Assembly (NCBI GenBank): GCA_002841625.1
Contig: PHAG01000001.1
Span: forward strand, 392,294-456,293
From: Firmicutes bacterium HGW-Firmicutes-1
GTDB taxonomy: Bacteria > Bacillota > Clostridia > Lachnospirales > Vallitaleaceae
Length of the DNA: 64,000 nucleotides
Direction: 5' to 3'
Shown here one piece after another: positions 46,081 to 55,386 of the stretch. Positions within the stretch are counted from its first letter, which is position 1. Every line of letters starts with the position of its first letter. Under the pieces are notes generated by a model. That model did not search any database. It worked only from the letters and a program-made list of their open reading frames with translations, and had not been told where the DNA came from. The translations under genes and the position numbers were made by a program.

Positions 46081-46599
46081 TTATAAACCCTTATTCAAAT
46101 AGTGTTCATAACCTAATTTTTCGAGTGTAGTTGCTTTTTCCTCTACCATTTCCTTTAGCTCTTCTTTATAACGAACTATCTTGCTCGATATTTCCGCATT
46201 AAAGCTTCCAATTATTTGAGCTGCAAGTATGCCTGCATTCTTAGCACCATTAATTGCCATAGTTGCAACTGGAATACCTGGCGGCATTTGAACGATTGAG
46301 TATAGAGAATCAATACCATTTAAAGTTTGTGTCTTAATAGGAACACCAATAACGGGAACCGGTGTAATTGATGCTACCATACCCGGTAAATGAGCTGCAC
46401 CGCCAGCACCAGCAATAAGAACCTTTAATTGTCTATCTTTTGCTTTTTTTGAATAGTCAAATAATCTATCAGGTGTTCTATGTGCTGAAACAATCGTTAA
46501 TTCATATTCGATTCCAAAATAATCTAACATTTTTGCAGCCTCTTGCATAACTGGCAAATCTGAATCACTACCCATAATAATACCTACTTCAATCGCCAT
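46081..46599 (-). CDS. purE: N5-CAIR mutase, class I PurE
   Basis: This 172-aa mutase has GSDSDLPVM and SAHRTP motifs and [11 protein letters not shown]. It is class I because purK is adjacent. The ATG at 46599 has GGAGG six bases upstream; the open frame begins four codons earlier. Confidence 0.96.
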   Translation of the reverse strand: MAIEVGIIMGSDSDLPVMQEAAKMLDYFGIEYELTIVSAHRTPDRLFDYSKKAKDRQLKVLIAGAGGAAHLPGMVASITPVPVIGVPIKTQTLNGIDSLYSIVQMPPGIPVATMAINGAKNAGILAAQIIGSFNAEISSKIVRYKEELKEMVEEKATTLEKLGYEHYLNKGL

Positions 46600-46611
46600 A
46601 CGAACCTCCAA

Positions 46612-47787
46612 TCAATCGTTGATGTTTCCTTCATGCTCTGCAATTATTTTAATAATCGCTTTTGCCTGGCTAGCTTCACTTCTTGCTTTTTCAACTGTTG
46701 AAGCACAAACTGTGAGATGTCCCATTTTTCTACCGGGTTTCACTTCTTGCTTACCATAAATATGAACCTTAACATTTGGAAGCTTAAATACTTCCTCTAA
46801 ACCTTCAACTAAAGTGCTGCCTTCAGCTTCCTCTTCTCCAAGAAGGTTTCTCATAACTGTTGGACATCTAAGAGAAACGTCACCAAAAGGTAACCCAGTT
46901 ATCGCTCTAATATGTTGTTCAAACTGACTTGTAAGACAACCTTCTATTGTGTAATGACCTGAATTATGAGGTCTTGGAGCTACTTCATTGATAAATATTT
47001 CTTCATTTGTCGTTACAAACATCTCAACACAAAACATACCAACTCCATGGAAAATCTCCATAACATCATATGCTAACTCCATGGCTTTTCGGGTACACTC
47101 TGAAGAGATGGACGCTGGAACAATCGTTTCATCTAATATACTATTCCTATGTATATTCTGACCAACTGGATAAATAACGATATCACCCTCTATACCTCTA
47201 CATGCTAGGACTGAGATTTCCATCATAAACGGTACAAATTTTTCTACCATTAATGGAACTGCACCTCCACCTAAGGCACTATAAGCTTCCGCAATCATCG
47301 CCTCATTTTGGATAATTACATTGCCCTTACCATCATAACCTCCAGTACAGGACTTTAACATAATAGGATATGAATAGTGACTTCCCATGATCTTAATATC
47401 ATTTTCATCATTTACTTTTTCAAATTCTGGGACAGGAATGTTTTTTTCATGTAATAAAGATTTTTGAGTGAATTTATTTTGAATGGTTGCTAGACTCGAC
47501 ACAGTTGGATAGACAATATGACCATCCTTTTCGATTTTTTCCAAAGCAGAAATACTAATATGTTCAAATTCATAAGTAATAACGTCTGACTTTTCAGCCA
47601 GCTTTTTAATAGCCTCTTCATCATCAAAGGCCGCAACGATATGTTCGTCTGACAAGCTATGAGAAGGGCAGTTTAAGGTTGGATCTAATGTTATAACATA
47701 AAACCCTAATTTTTTAGCATCTAAAATCATCATTTTACCTAACTGACCGCCACCAATAATTCCGATTTTCTTCTTTAGACAATTCAT
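46612..47787 (-). CDS. purK: N5-carboxyaminoimidazole ribonucleotide synthase
   Basis: This 391-aa ATP-grasp enzyme has IGIIGGGQLGKMM, CTGGYDGKGN and EVAPRPHNSGHYTIEGC. It is the first gene of the purine series, with GTGAGG as ribosome site. It makes N5-CAIR for purE. A 135-base leader separates it from the promoter. Confidence 0.96.
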   Translation of the reverse strand: MNCLKKKIGIIGGGQLGKMMILDAKKLGFYVITLDPTLNCPSHSLSDEHIVAAFDDEEAIKKLAEKSDVITYEFEHISISALEKIEKDGHIVYPTVSSLATIQNKFTQKSLLHEKNIPVPEFEKVNDENDIKIMGSHYSYPIMLKSCTGGYDGKGNVIIQNEAMIAEAYSALGGGAVPLMVEKFVPFMMEISVLACRGIEGDIVIYPVGQNIHRNSILDETIVPASISSECTRKAMELAYDVMEIFHGVGMFCVEMFVTTNEEIFINEVAPRPHNSGHYTIEGCLTSQFEQHIRAITGLPFGDVSLRCPTVMRNLLGEEEAEGSTLVEGLEEVFKLPNVKVHIYGKQEVKPGRKMGHLTVCASTVEKARSEASQAKAIIKIIAEHEGNIND

Positions 47788-47921
47788 ATGCGTTTCCTCA
47801 CCTCAAGACAGAACGGTGTAAATAGATTGTTTCATATTTATTATTATACACCTCTTAATTGTTTTTTCCATATACTATTTTTACTAATTTGTAAAATCTA
47901 TAGTTAAAACCTATATTAGAT

Positions 47922-47998
47922 ATTTTACAAACAATCCGGATAATAGTCAATGGTTTTTCCGAACATTATTTGACAAAATTAAAATAATATTCGGAAAT
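47922..47998 (-). promoter_or_regulatory. Purine operon promoter with inverted PurBox-like pair
   Basis: On the minus strand TTGACT (47945-47950), a 17-bp spacer and TAAAAT (47922-47927) form the promoter. Just upstream CCGAACATT (47959-47967, plus strand) and its inverted relative AATATTCGG (47986-47994) are 18 bp apart, like the paired PurBoxes bound by Bacillus PurR. No guanine riboswitch is seen in the leader. The rest of the 341-bp gap 47788-48128 shows only a 28-codon frame without a ribosome site. Confidence 0.75.
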
Positions 47999-48128
47999 TG
48001 TTTTGTGCATATTTTATTATAAAGCAATTTGTATTGATAATTGACTGATATAAATGGAAAAAGGATGCTCTTTTTACCACTTGTGTGGGTTTGAAGTCGC
48101 TAATGGTAAAATTGAAGAAAAAGTTAAT

Positions 48129-49409
48129 TTAGATATTTAAAAACTTAAATCCAAGGTTCGTAGTTAATAAAACCAATCTTACTTGTAGATCTTTATTGGA
48201 TGAATGAAAAAAACGATATCCGATATTTTTGAAGCTATAGGTTTTTTTCCATGTTTCTTGATAGATTTCTTCTAACCTTTCTGGAGACATATGCTTTGGC
48301 GAAAAAACAGCACAATGTTGACTGTATCTTGACCAATCTTTGGTAATAATTCTTCCTGCATCATCCATTTCTTTATAAAGCTGTGATCCAGGCGTTGGTG
48401 TTAAAATGGCAAAGCGCGTAAGATCCAGCTTTAAATATCGAACTTTTTCAGGGATAGATAGAAGAGACGCCTCAGTATCTCCATCAAAGCCTAGCACAAA
48501 GCACCCATTCACCGCTATATTGTAAGCATGAAATCGTTCAATAACCTCTTTATACTGCTCCACCTTAGAAAATTGTTTACCCACTCCCTTTAAGGACTCT
48601 TCACTGATTGACTCTAGGCCAATTAATACCCCTTTACAACCACTTTTTTTAGCTAAAGCCAACAGCTCGTCATCATACGCCACCTCAGCTGTGGCATTGG
48701 TTACCCATTTAATCTTAAGCTTCGTCAGCTCGTTCATCAACTCCATGGCATATGCTTTTGGAGCAAAAAAGTTTGGATCATAAAATATGAGGGACTTTGA
48801 CTTGAGACTTATGATCTCATCAATAACACTTTGAACTGGACGTGGGTTACTTCTCCACATTTTTGCAATAGAACAGAATTTACAACGATTGATGCAGCCT
48901 CTGTCTGCAATTACTGTAGGAAATTTAACATACTTTTTTTTACTAATAGCCGCTCTTGCTGGTATAGGTATATCGGCAGCATCATATTCTTGACAGTATC
49001 TTTTTTGGGGAGTACCTTTCTTAAAATCTCTCAGAAACTGAGGAAAGGAGCTTTCGGCCGCACCAATGACTATCGTATCTGCATGTAACGCAACTTCATC
49101 TGGTAAATTGGATGTATGATAACCGCCACAAACAATGTATGCACCTCTTTTTCTGAAAGCCTCTGCATGTTCATATGCACGAAGACTAGAGGAGGTATCA
49201 AAGGATATGCCCACCAAATCATATTTTCTCTGATCATAGTTTACTTTTTGAGACATCTCATCGCATATATCCACTGTAGCATTCATGTCTTCAGGTATGA
49301 GCGCTACCAAAGATGCGAGCGTCATAGATCTATAGGCAATCATCGATGAAAAAAACCCTCTATAACTTCTTTCACGCGCATTCCAAGCATGTATTAATAG
49401 TATCCGCAT
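48129..49409 (-). CDS. B12-binding-type radical SAM protein 1 (last gene of operon)
   Basis: This 426-aa protein has an N-terminal cobalamin-binding-like Rossmann domain (about 1-130) without the DxHxxG base-off motif, then the radical SAM core with RGCINRCKFCSIAK (CxxxCxxC) and a C-terminal domain. It belongs with the protein at 51806 by its start (SMTLASLVALIPEDM...DICDE) and the end (APKHMSPERLEE...TWKKTYSFKNI). Family members (BchE- and HpnP-like) do cyclisation, methylation or other C-H chemistry on lipids or cofactors. The substrate is unknown. Confidence 0.9.
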   Translation of the reverse strand: MRILLIHAWNARERSYRGFFSSMIAYRSMTLASLVALIPEDMNATVDICDEMSQKVNYDQRKYDLVGISFDTSSSLRAYEHAEAFRKRGAYIVCGGYHTSNLPDEVALHADTIVIGAAESSFPQFLRDFKKGTPQKRYCQEYDAADIPIPARAAISKKKYVKFPTVIADRGCINRCKFCSIAKMWRSNPRPVQSVIDEIISLKSKSLIFYDPNFFAPKAYAMELMNELTKLKIKWVTNATAEVAYDDELLALAKKSGCKGVLIGLESISEESLKGVGKQFSKVEQYKEVIERFHAYNIAVNGCFVLGFDGDTEASLLSIPEKVRYLKLDLTRFAILTPTPGSQLYKEMDDAGRIITKDWSRYSQHCAVFSPKHMSPERLEEIYQETWKKTYSFKNIGYRFFHSSNKDLQVRLVLLTTNLGFKFLNI

Positions 49410-49435
49410 CCTTTTAAATCCCCTTTTCCATTTTT

Positions 49436-50494
49436 TTATAATAGTCCTACATCCATATGTAAGCTTTCCTTCTCTAATGGTGCAAGGGACTCTTCCCAGT
49501 TCACCTCATAAAATTTACTTTGATATTTAATATGTTTTAATTCTTGAAAAAGGGTGGTGACGTAATGATTTTTAAATAGCCCTATCATTAAGAAATCATA
49601 GCCTTGCTCTTTTTCTGCAATTTTTTGAATAAAATAAGAAGCTATCTCAACATTATTGTCCTTCACACAAAGCATGTGATAATTGGCATAGTTAGCAACT
49701 TGATTGCATTTTGGAAGATTGGGGTAACCAAACCATGTCAGTGGAAAACCCTGTAAATACTTATAGATACCCTTATAGGCCGTTACGATATATTGCTTAT
49801 GCGCTTGTTGATTCCACAACACACAAGCTGCCAAAATTTCTCCAGTCTCGTCCTGTAAGGTATAGATTGCATCCTCTGGAAATGCCTTCAGACATAAATC
49901 AGAAGGGAAAAGGGACCACTTTTTGGTATTGTTTTCATAAAACGCTTCAAGCTTTTCTGTATACCCGCATTCCAGCTTGTATATCTTGTCAGCTATATAC
50001 TTACCTGTCTTAAAGCAATAAACAGTATATAAGCCTTTAAAATGATAACTCGGCATGTTTTTACGCTTCTTTTCAAGCATTTTTTGAACTGAGATATTCT
50101 CAATTAAAATGGTGGTGTAATAATAGTCTACCAGATGCTTCGTGTGTTCATAAATAAACTGGTAAACCCTCGCTATATAGGGTATTTTTTTGCGGTATTC
50201 AGGTAATATTTTCAAACTCGTCAAATAACCTACCCGCTTAATTTCGCCGTGAACATATGCCTCACGCATCACACAGCATCCTACAGCACAAAGTATATCT
50301 GCCACATGATCGTGTATAACAAGCAACATCACCTGATCTCCTTCTTGTAAAAAAGACAGATATGGGTTGGGTCGTCTGGTATACATCACGGATATATTAC
50401 CGTCAAATTCTTCACATTCATAGATTTTAAGAATCTGCTCTGAATCATCTACTGATGCTAAGCGGAGCTCTAATTGATCATTTAGGTAGCTCAT
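49436..50494 (-). CDS. GNAT-fold acetyltransferase-like protein
   Basis: This 352-aa protein has an N-terminal GNAT-like domain (about 8-155: LELRLASVDDSEQILKIYE...CAVGCCVMREAYVHGEIKRVGYLTSLKILPEYRKK), with the RVGYLTSLKILPEYR strand-helix like the acetyl-CoA site. A second related half is less clear. It overlaps the upstream radical SAM gene by 17 bases and has GGGAGGA as ribosome site. It may acylate an amine in the operon's product. The family is not otherwise recognised. Confidence 0.75.
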   Translation of the reverse strand: MSYLNDQLELRLASVDDSEQILKIYECEEFDGNISVMYTRRPNPYLSFLQEGDQVMLLVIHDHVADILCAVGCCVMREAYVHGEIKRVGYLTSLKILPEYRKKIPYIARVYQFIYEHTKHLVDYYYTTILIENISVQKMLEKKRKNMPSYHFKGLYTVYCFKTGKYIADKIYKLECGYTEKLEAFYENNTKKWSLFPSDLCLKAFPEDAIYTLQDETGEILAACVLWNQQAHKQYIVTAYKGIYKYLQGFPLTWFGYPNLPKCNQVANYANYHMLCVKDNNVEIASYFIQKIAEKEQGYDFLMIGLFKNHYVTTLFQELKHIKYQSKFYEVNWEESLAPLEKESLHMDVGLL

Positions 50495-51809
50495 CCAAAT
50501 TCCTCCCGATTGGAACATTCATTTTTTCGTCTATTTCCTCTCCCAAGCGCAAATTCATTGCCCAAAAAAGGGACCAAATAAGTGGACTTGAATGTCTCAT
50601 GCTCTGAAGTCCTCTCCTTAGGACGGTAGGTAGATTTGAAAAAGCCTTTCGTGTATCTCGACACAGGCTACTTGTCTCATGGGCTGTCAGATTTTTCGGC
50701 TCAAACGCCAATTCACCGTAATGATAATTCGGCTCCAACCACCACTTATCATAAAGCAAACGTCCCTCAGCTTTTAGGCGATCATAAAGAGGTGTCCCAG
50801 GAAAAGGCAGCAAGTGATTAAAAGCCGCGGTATAAAAACGATGCTTCCTAGCAAATTCCAATGTTTTTTCAAAGGTTTTCTCTCCATCCCCATCATAACC
50901 AAGTACAAAGGTGGCATAAATACCAATTCCTGCAGCATGGATACGCTTGATGAGCTCATCCCTCTCACTACTTGTCGCGTTAAAGGCCTTATTCATTTGT
51001 TTTAAGCTTTGCTCCTCGACGGATTCAAAGCCAATGAGAATCAACTCACAACCACTTTTTTTCATAGCACGAAGAAGCTCAGGATTTTTTGCCATACTTA
51101 AGGTACCCTGACCAGCCCACTTAATTTTAAGGGGTTCCATTTTTTCAAATAACGCCATAGCGTTTTTAGGATCTGCAACTAAGTTATCATCCACCAAAAA
51201 ATGGTATTTATATTTACTTTGCCTTATTTCTGCAAGGATACTTTCATGACTGCGTTTATAATATGTACCGTGATAATAACTCGAAATGGCACAAAACTCA
51301 CAGCTATGACAACATCCTCTACCTGTTTCTATCAATGTAATGGGAAGGTATTTTTTATCCTTGAATAAGCTACGGTCAGGTAATACATCAGTATAGGCCA
51401 CACCTCCCTGATAAATTCTCTCAAGTTGTTTGTGCTCATAATCCTGTAAAAGACCTTGCCAAACGGCCTCTGCATTCCCTACCACAATACTATCTGCATG
51501 TTCAAGTGCTTCCTCTGGACAAAGGGTTACATGATAGCCACCCATTAGGACCGTAACGCCTCTTGCTTTATAAGCTTTTGCAATTTCATAGCTTCTCCTT
51601 GCTGTATAGGTTTCCACACAAATCACAACCACATCTGTTGGCTCTTCATAAGGGATCAGTTCTAAACGGTCATCATAAAACCTAGTTTCAATATGTACTG
51701 GTGTAAGTGCCTTCAACACAGCGATAGTGAGTGGCTCCATTTTCCACGTGCCAATATACTTTTTGCCTGATTTTTTTCCAATTGCAGGAAGAATAAAGGT
51801 TAGCCTCAT
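50478..51809 (-). CDS. B12-binding-type radical SAM protein 2
   Basis: This 443-aa protein has an N-terminal cobalamin-like domain (KMEPLTIAVLKALTPVHIETRFYDDRLELIPY) without DxHxxG, then GRGCCHSCEFCAISSYYHG as CxxxCxxC and a C-terminal domain ending near residue 440. It groups with the proteins at 55383 and 56751 through the EPL..AxLxALTP..FYDDR pattern. It overlaps the preceding gene by four bases (ATGA), showing tight coupling. Confidence 0.9.
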   Translation of the reverse strand: MRLTFILPAIGKKSGKKYIGTWKMEPLTIAVLKALTPVHIETRFYDDRLELIPYEEPTDVVVICVETYTARRSYEIAKAYKARGVTVLMGGYHVTLCPEEALEHADSIVVGNAEAVWQGLLQDYEHKQLERIYQGGVAYTDVLPDRSLFKDKKYLPITLIETGRGCCHSCEFCAISSYYHGTYYKRSHESILAEIRQSKYKYHFLVDDNLVADPKNAMALFEKMEPLKIKWAGQGTLSMAKNPELLRAMKKSGCELILIGFESVEEQSLKQMNKAFNATSSERDELIKRIHAAGIGIYATFVLGYDGDGEKTFEKTLEFARKHRFYTAAFNHLLPFPGTPLYDRLKAEGRLLYDKWWLEPNYHYGELAFEPKNLTAHETSSLCRDTRKAFSNLPTVLRRGLQSMRHSSPLIWSLFWAMNLRLGEEIDEKMNVPIGRNLDELPK

Positions 51810-53146
51810 TTTTTCGCCTCCGGTATATCACTATTATCCGTCATCATTTCACGTGTAAAGTGTTTGAATTTATTGGCATAGCCTCTGTACCCAAAAATAT
51901 TTGTTGATAATGCAATGAAAGGACTATGGGTAAAAGGGGCTAATCTTTTAAAAATCGAACTAAAGGAATAGGTCTCTCTCCAAGCCCATTCTATCCCCTC
52001 TTCTAATTCATCCTTCGTCATTTTAAGTGGGACAAATACACAGTGCTCCACATCATACAGGGCCCAATCTCTTTCGATGATACGGTTTTGTGCCTCAAGT
52101 TGATCATACAGCACTGTTTTCGGAAAAGGTGTTAAAATTGAATATCTGGGTAAATCAATTTTCGTTTTTATGACCATTTCAACCGTTCGTTCAAAAACAG
52201 TATTGTCCTCGTCATCACCACCAAACGCAAAACAGCCTTGAACCAATATACCTGCATGGTGAAGCTTCTTCATCAGCTCACCGTATTCCATCACCTTATT
52301 AACGCCCTTTTGAATAAACTTTTGTGAAGACTGACTAATGGATTCAAAACCAATGAGTAGTCCCCTACAACCGCTTTTACTAAAAATAGATATAAGCTCA
52401 TCATCAATTCCCACAGAGGAAGTAACTAGACCAAACCATATTTTTTTAAGAGGAATCATGGCGGTAAATAATTCAATGGCATAAGCACGATCCGCAATCA
52501 AATTAACGTCTGGGAAAAGTATTTCCTTGGAATGGAGTGCTTCAATTTCTGAGATGACCTCACAAACGGGTCTTTTATAAACAGTTTTTCCGAATGCTGC
52601 TGGATATGCACAAAAAGTACAGGGTAGCGAACACCCTCTAACAGCTTCCACGCTATTCATAGTGATATAACGTTTTTTATTAAGTAAATCCCGTCTTGGT
52701 ATCACACGGTTATCAATGGAAAAATCCAAGTTTTGAACATATCTTGGCTTGAGGCATTCGTTTTTGTAATCCATCAGCATTTGAGGAAACGTCTGTTCAG
52801 CAAAACCAGTCATGACCACATCTGCATGCTGAGCCGCTTCCTCAGGTAGCATGGTTGCATGTACGCCACCTATGACCACAGTTTTCCCGATCGATCTATA
52901 ATAATCTGCATAGCGATAGCACCTAGAAGCCGTACCTGTTATAACAGTAATGCATATTAAATCTGCATCACTATCCAGCGGTATTGTGCCCGCTGTTTCA
53001 TCATAAATGACAACCTCCGCCATAAGCTCTTCTGGCACCAGTGCTGCCAAGGTTGTAAGGGTTAACGGTGCGTAGTGAAGTGATTTTCCAAAACTGCCAT
53101 TATATCGATGCATGGCACCTGCTGGCGCTAAAAGTGCTATTTTCAT
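51806..53146 (-). CDS. B12-binding-type radical SAM protein 3
   Basis: This 446-aa protein has YAPLTLTTLAALVPEELMAEVVIYDE, then VRGCSLPCTFCAYPAAFG as CxxxCxxC. It groups with the protein at 48129. It overlaps the GH3 gene stop by four bases and has AAAGGAGAG as ribosome site. The function is inferred only at family level. Confidence 0.9.
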   Translation of the reverse strand: MKIALLAPAGAMHRYNGSFGKSLHYAPLTLTTLAALVPEELMAEVVIYDETAGTIPLDSDADLICITVITGTASRCYRYADYYRSIGKTVVIGGVHATMLPEEAAQHADVVMTGFAEQTFPQMLMDYKNECLKPRYVQNLDFSIDNRVIPRRDLLNKKRYITMNSVEAVRGCSLPCTFCAYPAAFGKTVYKRPVCEVISEIEALHSKEILFPDVNLIADRAYAIELFTAMIPLKKIWFGLVTSSVGIDDELISIFSKSGCRGLLIGFESISQSSQKFIQKGVNKVMEYGELMKKLHHAGILVQGCFAFGGDDEDNTVFERTVEMVIKTKIDLPRYSILTPFPKTVLYDQLEAQNRIIERDWALYDVEHCVFVPLKMTKDELEEGIEWAWRETYSFSSIFKRLAPFTHSPFIALSTNIFGYRGYANKFKHFTREMMTDNSDIPEAKK

Positions 53147-54672
53147 ATATACTCTCCTTTAAATGATTGATCTAGTCCACTAAACAAACAGAGCAATGTC
53201 GGTTTAACATCTCCCAACCTCAGCCCATTGGCTACACATGCTTTCAGATATTCCTGCTCTGGGTGCCCTGAAAGTTTAAAAATCCTTAGCGGTTTTAGCT
53301 GACCTAGTTTTCTGCAATAATCATAATGAAAATTATCTCTTAAGGCTTCATCAACACCAATTGGTATGTGTTCAGCTTTAATATAAAGCACGTAGTGGTC
53401 AAGCTCAGGGGCTATCATGTAAAAATCCGCCACTACTATAAGCTTGTGAAGTGTCTCTTGAATAAAACCTTCACTCAGCTTTTCTCCAAATAAATCACAT
53501 ACTTTATCTGCTTTTCCTATGAACTTGAGCAAAGGAATACCGTTTTTCATGTCAACCACACGGACCTTATCATTCAGCTGATACCGATATAACCCGCCAG
53601 ATGTAGTTAAAATCACTTTATAGTCTTGATTAACGCTTAATTCATGGGCCAAAGCAATGACATTGTCATGAACTGATTGAAACTCGAAAAAGTGGGAAAA
53701 CACACTTAGTCTTGCTCCAACCTCATGTGCAAACGGAAAGGATACAAACCCTTCTGTCGCCAAAAGTCCTTTTGGTTGAATCGTCGCTTGAGGAAAGAGC
53801 TGTTCAAGTTTTTTTGCATAAACCTCTGCATTCCCATCGCTCCAACAGCTAATGACTTTAAGATTTTTCCAAAGCTTATAAAAATCTTGATCCCTTAGTA
53901 CTTGACTGATATACTTCGCTCTTTTTTTATCCTTTTGGTATATTGTTTTTGTTAGCTTTTCTTCATTTTGTGCCATATACTCTAAAAGCAAAATTAAGTA
54001 GGTGGGATTCCAAATGGAAATCAATGTCAAGCACTTGCAGCTTAGCAGGTGAAAGGCCGTCTCAAAATAAAAGGCATCCATGTTAGGCAGCTTTGCTACT
54101 TTGGCAGGAACTGCAAAGACACTGTTAATGATCCTTCTTTCTAGCCTGCCAAAATAAGCACTATCTTCTTCAAATCCAATGGGTATACCACTTTTTGTGT
54201 ATTGCTGTTGGGTGGTCGCTGGTGTTATTGACCAATAGCTCTTGCCCCATTTGACCCCTTTATAACTTGTGTAAAGATTATATACCCAAGGCTTAATCCC
54301 CTTTTGATACTCCTTCTTAAGCGATTGATTATAAGGGATAAGCTTTGAAGCAGAGGTTGAACCACTGGTAATCTCAAGTAAAAGTGTGGGTTCAATAAAT
54401 AAATCGTTCTCACCCTCCTCTTGCAGGCGCGTGATGGCATTCACATAATCCTCATAATTTGTTAATGGAAGCTTCTTTTGAAATTGCGCTACATTTTCAA
54501 TTTGATTAAATTGAAATTTTTCTCCGTAGGCTGAGTCTTGATTTCGTTTAAGAATGTCCATCAACAACTCGTTCTGTATCTCTTGGACTGCTTTATGTCC
54601 CACGTATCGTTTATATTCTTTTTTATATAACCAGCAACAAATGCTATTCATGATATAACAATAAAGTCTCAC
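53143..54672 (-). CDS. GH3-family acyl-adenylating (amide-forming) enzyme
   Basis: This 509-aa protein matches the GH3 superfamily, whose plant members adenylate a carboxylic acid and couple it to an amino acid. The ATP motif LEITSGSTSASKLIPYN (GH3 motif 1) and later YRYQLNDKVRVVD and KADKVCDLFGEKLSE are visible. The GTG at 54672 is preferred, with AGAGG upstream; the GTG at 54678 lies inside that site. The enzyme probably activates a fatty or other acid made or modified by the radical SAM proteins. Bacterial GH3 functions are mostly unknown. Confidence 0.85.
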   Translation of the reverse strand: MRLYCYIMNSICCWLYKKEYKRYVGHKAVQEIQNELLMDILKRNQDSAYGEKFQFNQIENVAQFQKKLPLTNYEDYVNAITRLQEEGENDLFIEPTLLLEITSGSTSASKLIPYNQSLKKEYQKGIKPWVYNLYTSYKGVKWGKSYWSITPATTQQQYTKSGIPIGFEEDSAYFGRLERRIINSVFAVPAKVAKLPNMDAFYFETAFHLLSCKCLTLISIWNPTYLILLLEYMAQNEEKLTKTIYQKDKKRAKYISQVLRDQDFYKLWKNLKVISCWSDGNAEVYAKKLEQLFPQATIQPKGLLATEGFVSFPFAHEVGARLSVFSHFFEFQSVHDNVIALAHELSVNQDYKVILTTSGGLYRYQLNDKVRVVDMKNGIPLLKFIGKADKVCDLFGEKLSEGFIQETLHKLIVVADFYMIAPELDHYVLYIKAEHIPIGVDEALRDNFHYDYCRKLGQLKPLRIFKLSGHPEQEYLKACVANGLRLGDVKPTLLCLFSGLDQSFKGEYI

Positions 54673-54681
54673 AAGCACCTC

Positions 54682-55386
54682 TTATTCCTCCATAAACATT
54701 CGTCTGGTAGTATTATGTAAATTATCAAGCTCTAATCGTGCCAGACAAACCAAATCTTGTCCATGAATGTAGTTTGGATTCGCATTTATAAAAAACTGAA
54801 TATTTTTATCCTTAAGCTGCTTTGGGGTAATATCTGCCACACCCTCCTTAAGCTTATCCTTTTCCCCTCTATACTCAATGACACCTGTTTTTTCATTGTA
54901 TTCTCCAGGGTACTTAAGCTGTCCAAAAGCATCTATAATCTGCTTTTCATAGTCAGGTGTCTGATCCTGATAATTTGGATAAAAGGTTTTATAAAACAGA
55001 GGAAGCATTTTATAGGTTTTATACCCTTTTGAAATTAAAAACCAATAAAATTCAGAAAACTGCTTACCATATTCGATAAAGCTCTGTGCAAATGTTCTGT
55101 ACAGTGCCATGCTCCCCCAATAATCCTTGTGAATAATGGTATCACCAGAAAAAACACCATGAATCTCTTTGCCCTTGAGGGAAAAGGAAATCAATTTTTG
55201 GGTTGAGAAGCCTTGAATCTTCCCAGCTTCATCCTTAAGTAAAATACAATAGTCCTTCTCACTAAGATCACGGGTGAAATTGTCGTAAAGCATATGATCA
55301 TAAAAGGTATTCATAAGAGTAAACATCGTTTTTATACACGTTTCTGTAAGTTTTTCTATTTCAATCATCTCACCATAAACTATCAT
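54682..55386 (-). CDS. GNAT-like hypothetical protein
   Basis: This 234-aa protein resembles GNAT acyltransferases over the first 150 residues (IEIEKLTETCIKTMFTLMNTFYDHM...GVFSGDTIIHKDYWGSMALYRTFAQSF), with GDTIIHKDYWG near the usual acetyl-CoA site. The remainder is charged. It lies between a radical SAM gene (4-base overlap) and the GH3 gene (gap about 9 bases), so it belongs to the same pathway. No exact family is recognised. Confidence 0.7.
   Translation of the reverse strand: MIVYGEMIEIEKLTETCIKTMFTLMNTFYDHMLYDNFTRDLSEKDYCILLKDEAGKIQGFSTQKLISFSLKGKEIHGVFSGDTIIHKDYWGSMALYRTFAQSFIEYGKQFSEFYWFLISKGYKTYKMLPLFYKTFYPNYQDQTPDYEKQIIDAFGQLKYPGEYNEKTGVIEYRGEKDKLKEGVADITPKQLKDKNIQFFINANPNYIHGQDLVCLARLELDNLHNTTRRMFMEE

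Noticed and set aside
47788..47921. Guanine/adenine riboswitch in the purK leader
   Set aside because: The conserved purine-aptamer core is not found; the PurBox pair explains regulation better.
48054..48140. 28-codon rightward frame (MEKGCSFYHLCGFEV) after the purine promoter
   Set aside because: No ribosome site and it runs into the oppositely oriented radical SAM gene; perhaps a remnant, but unsupported.
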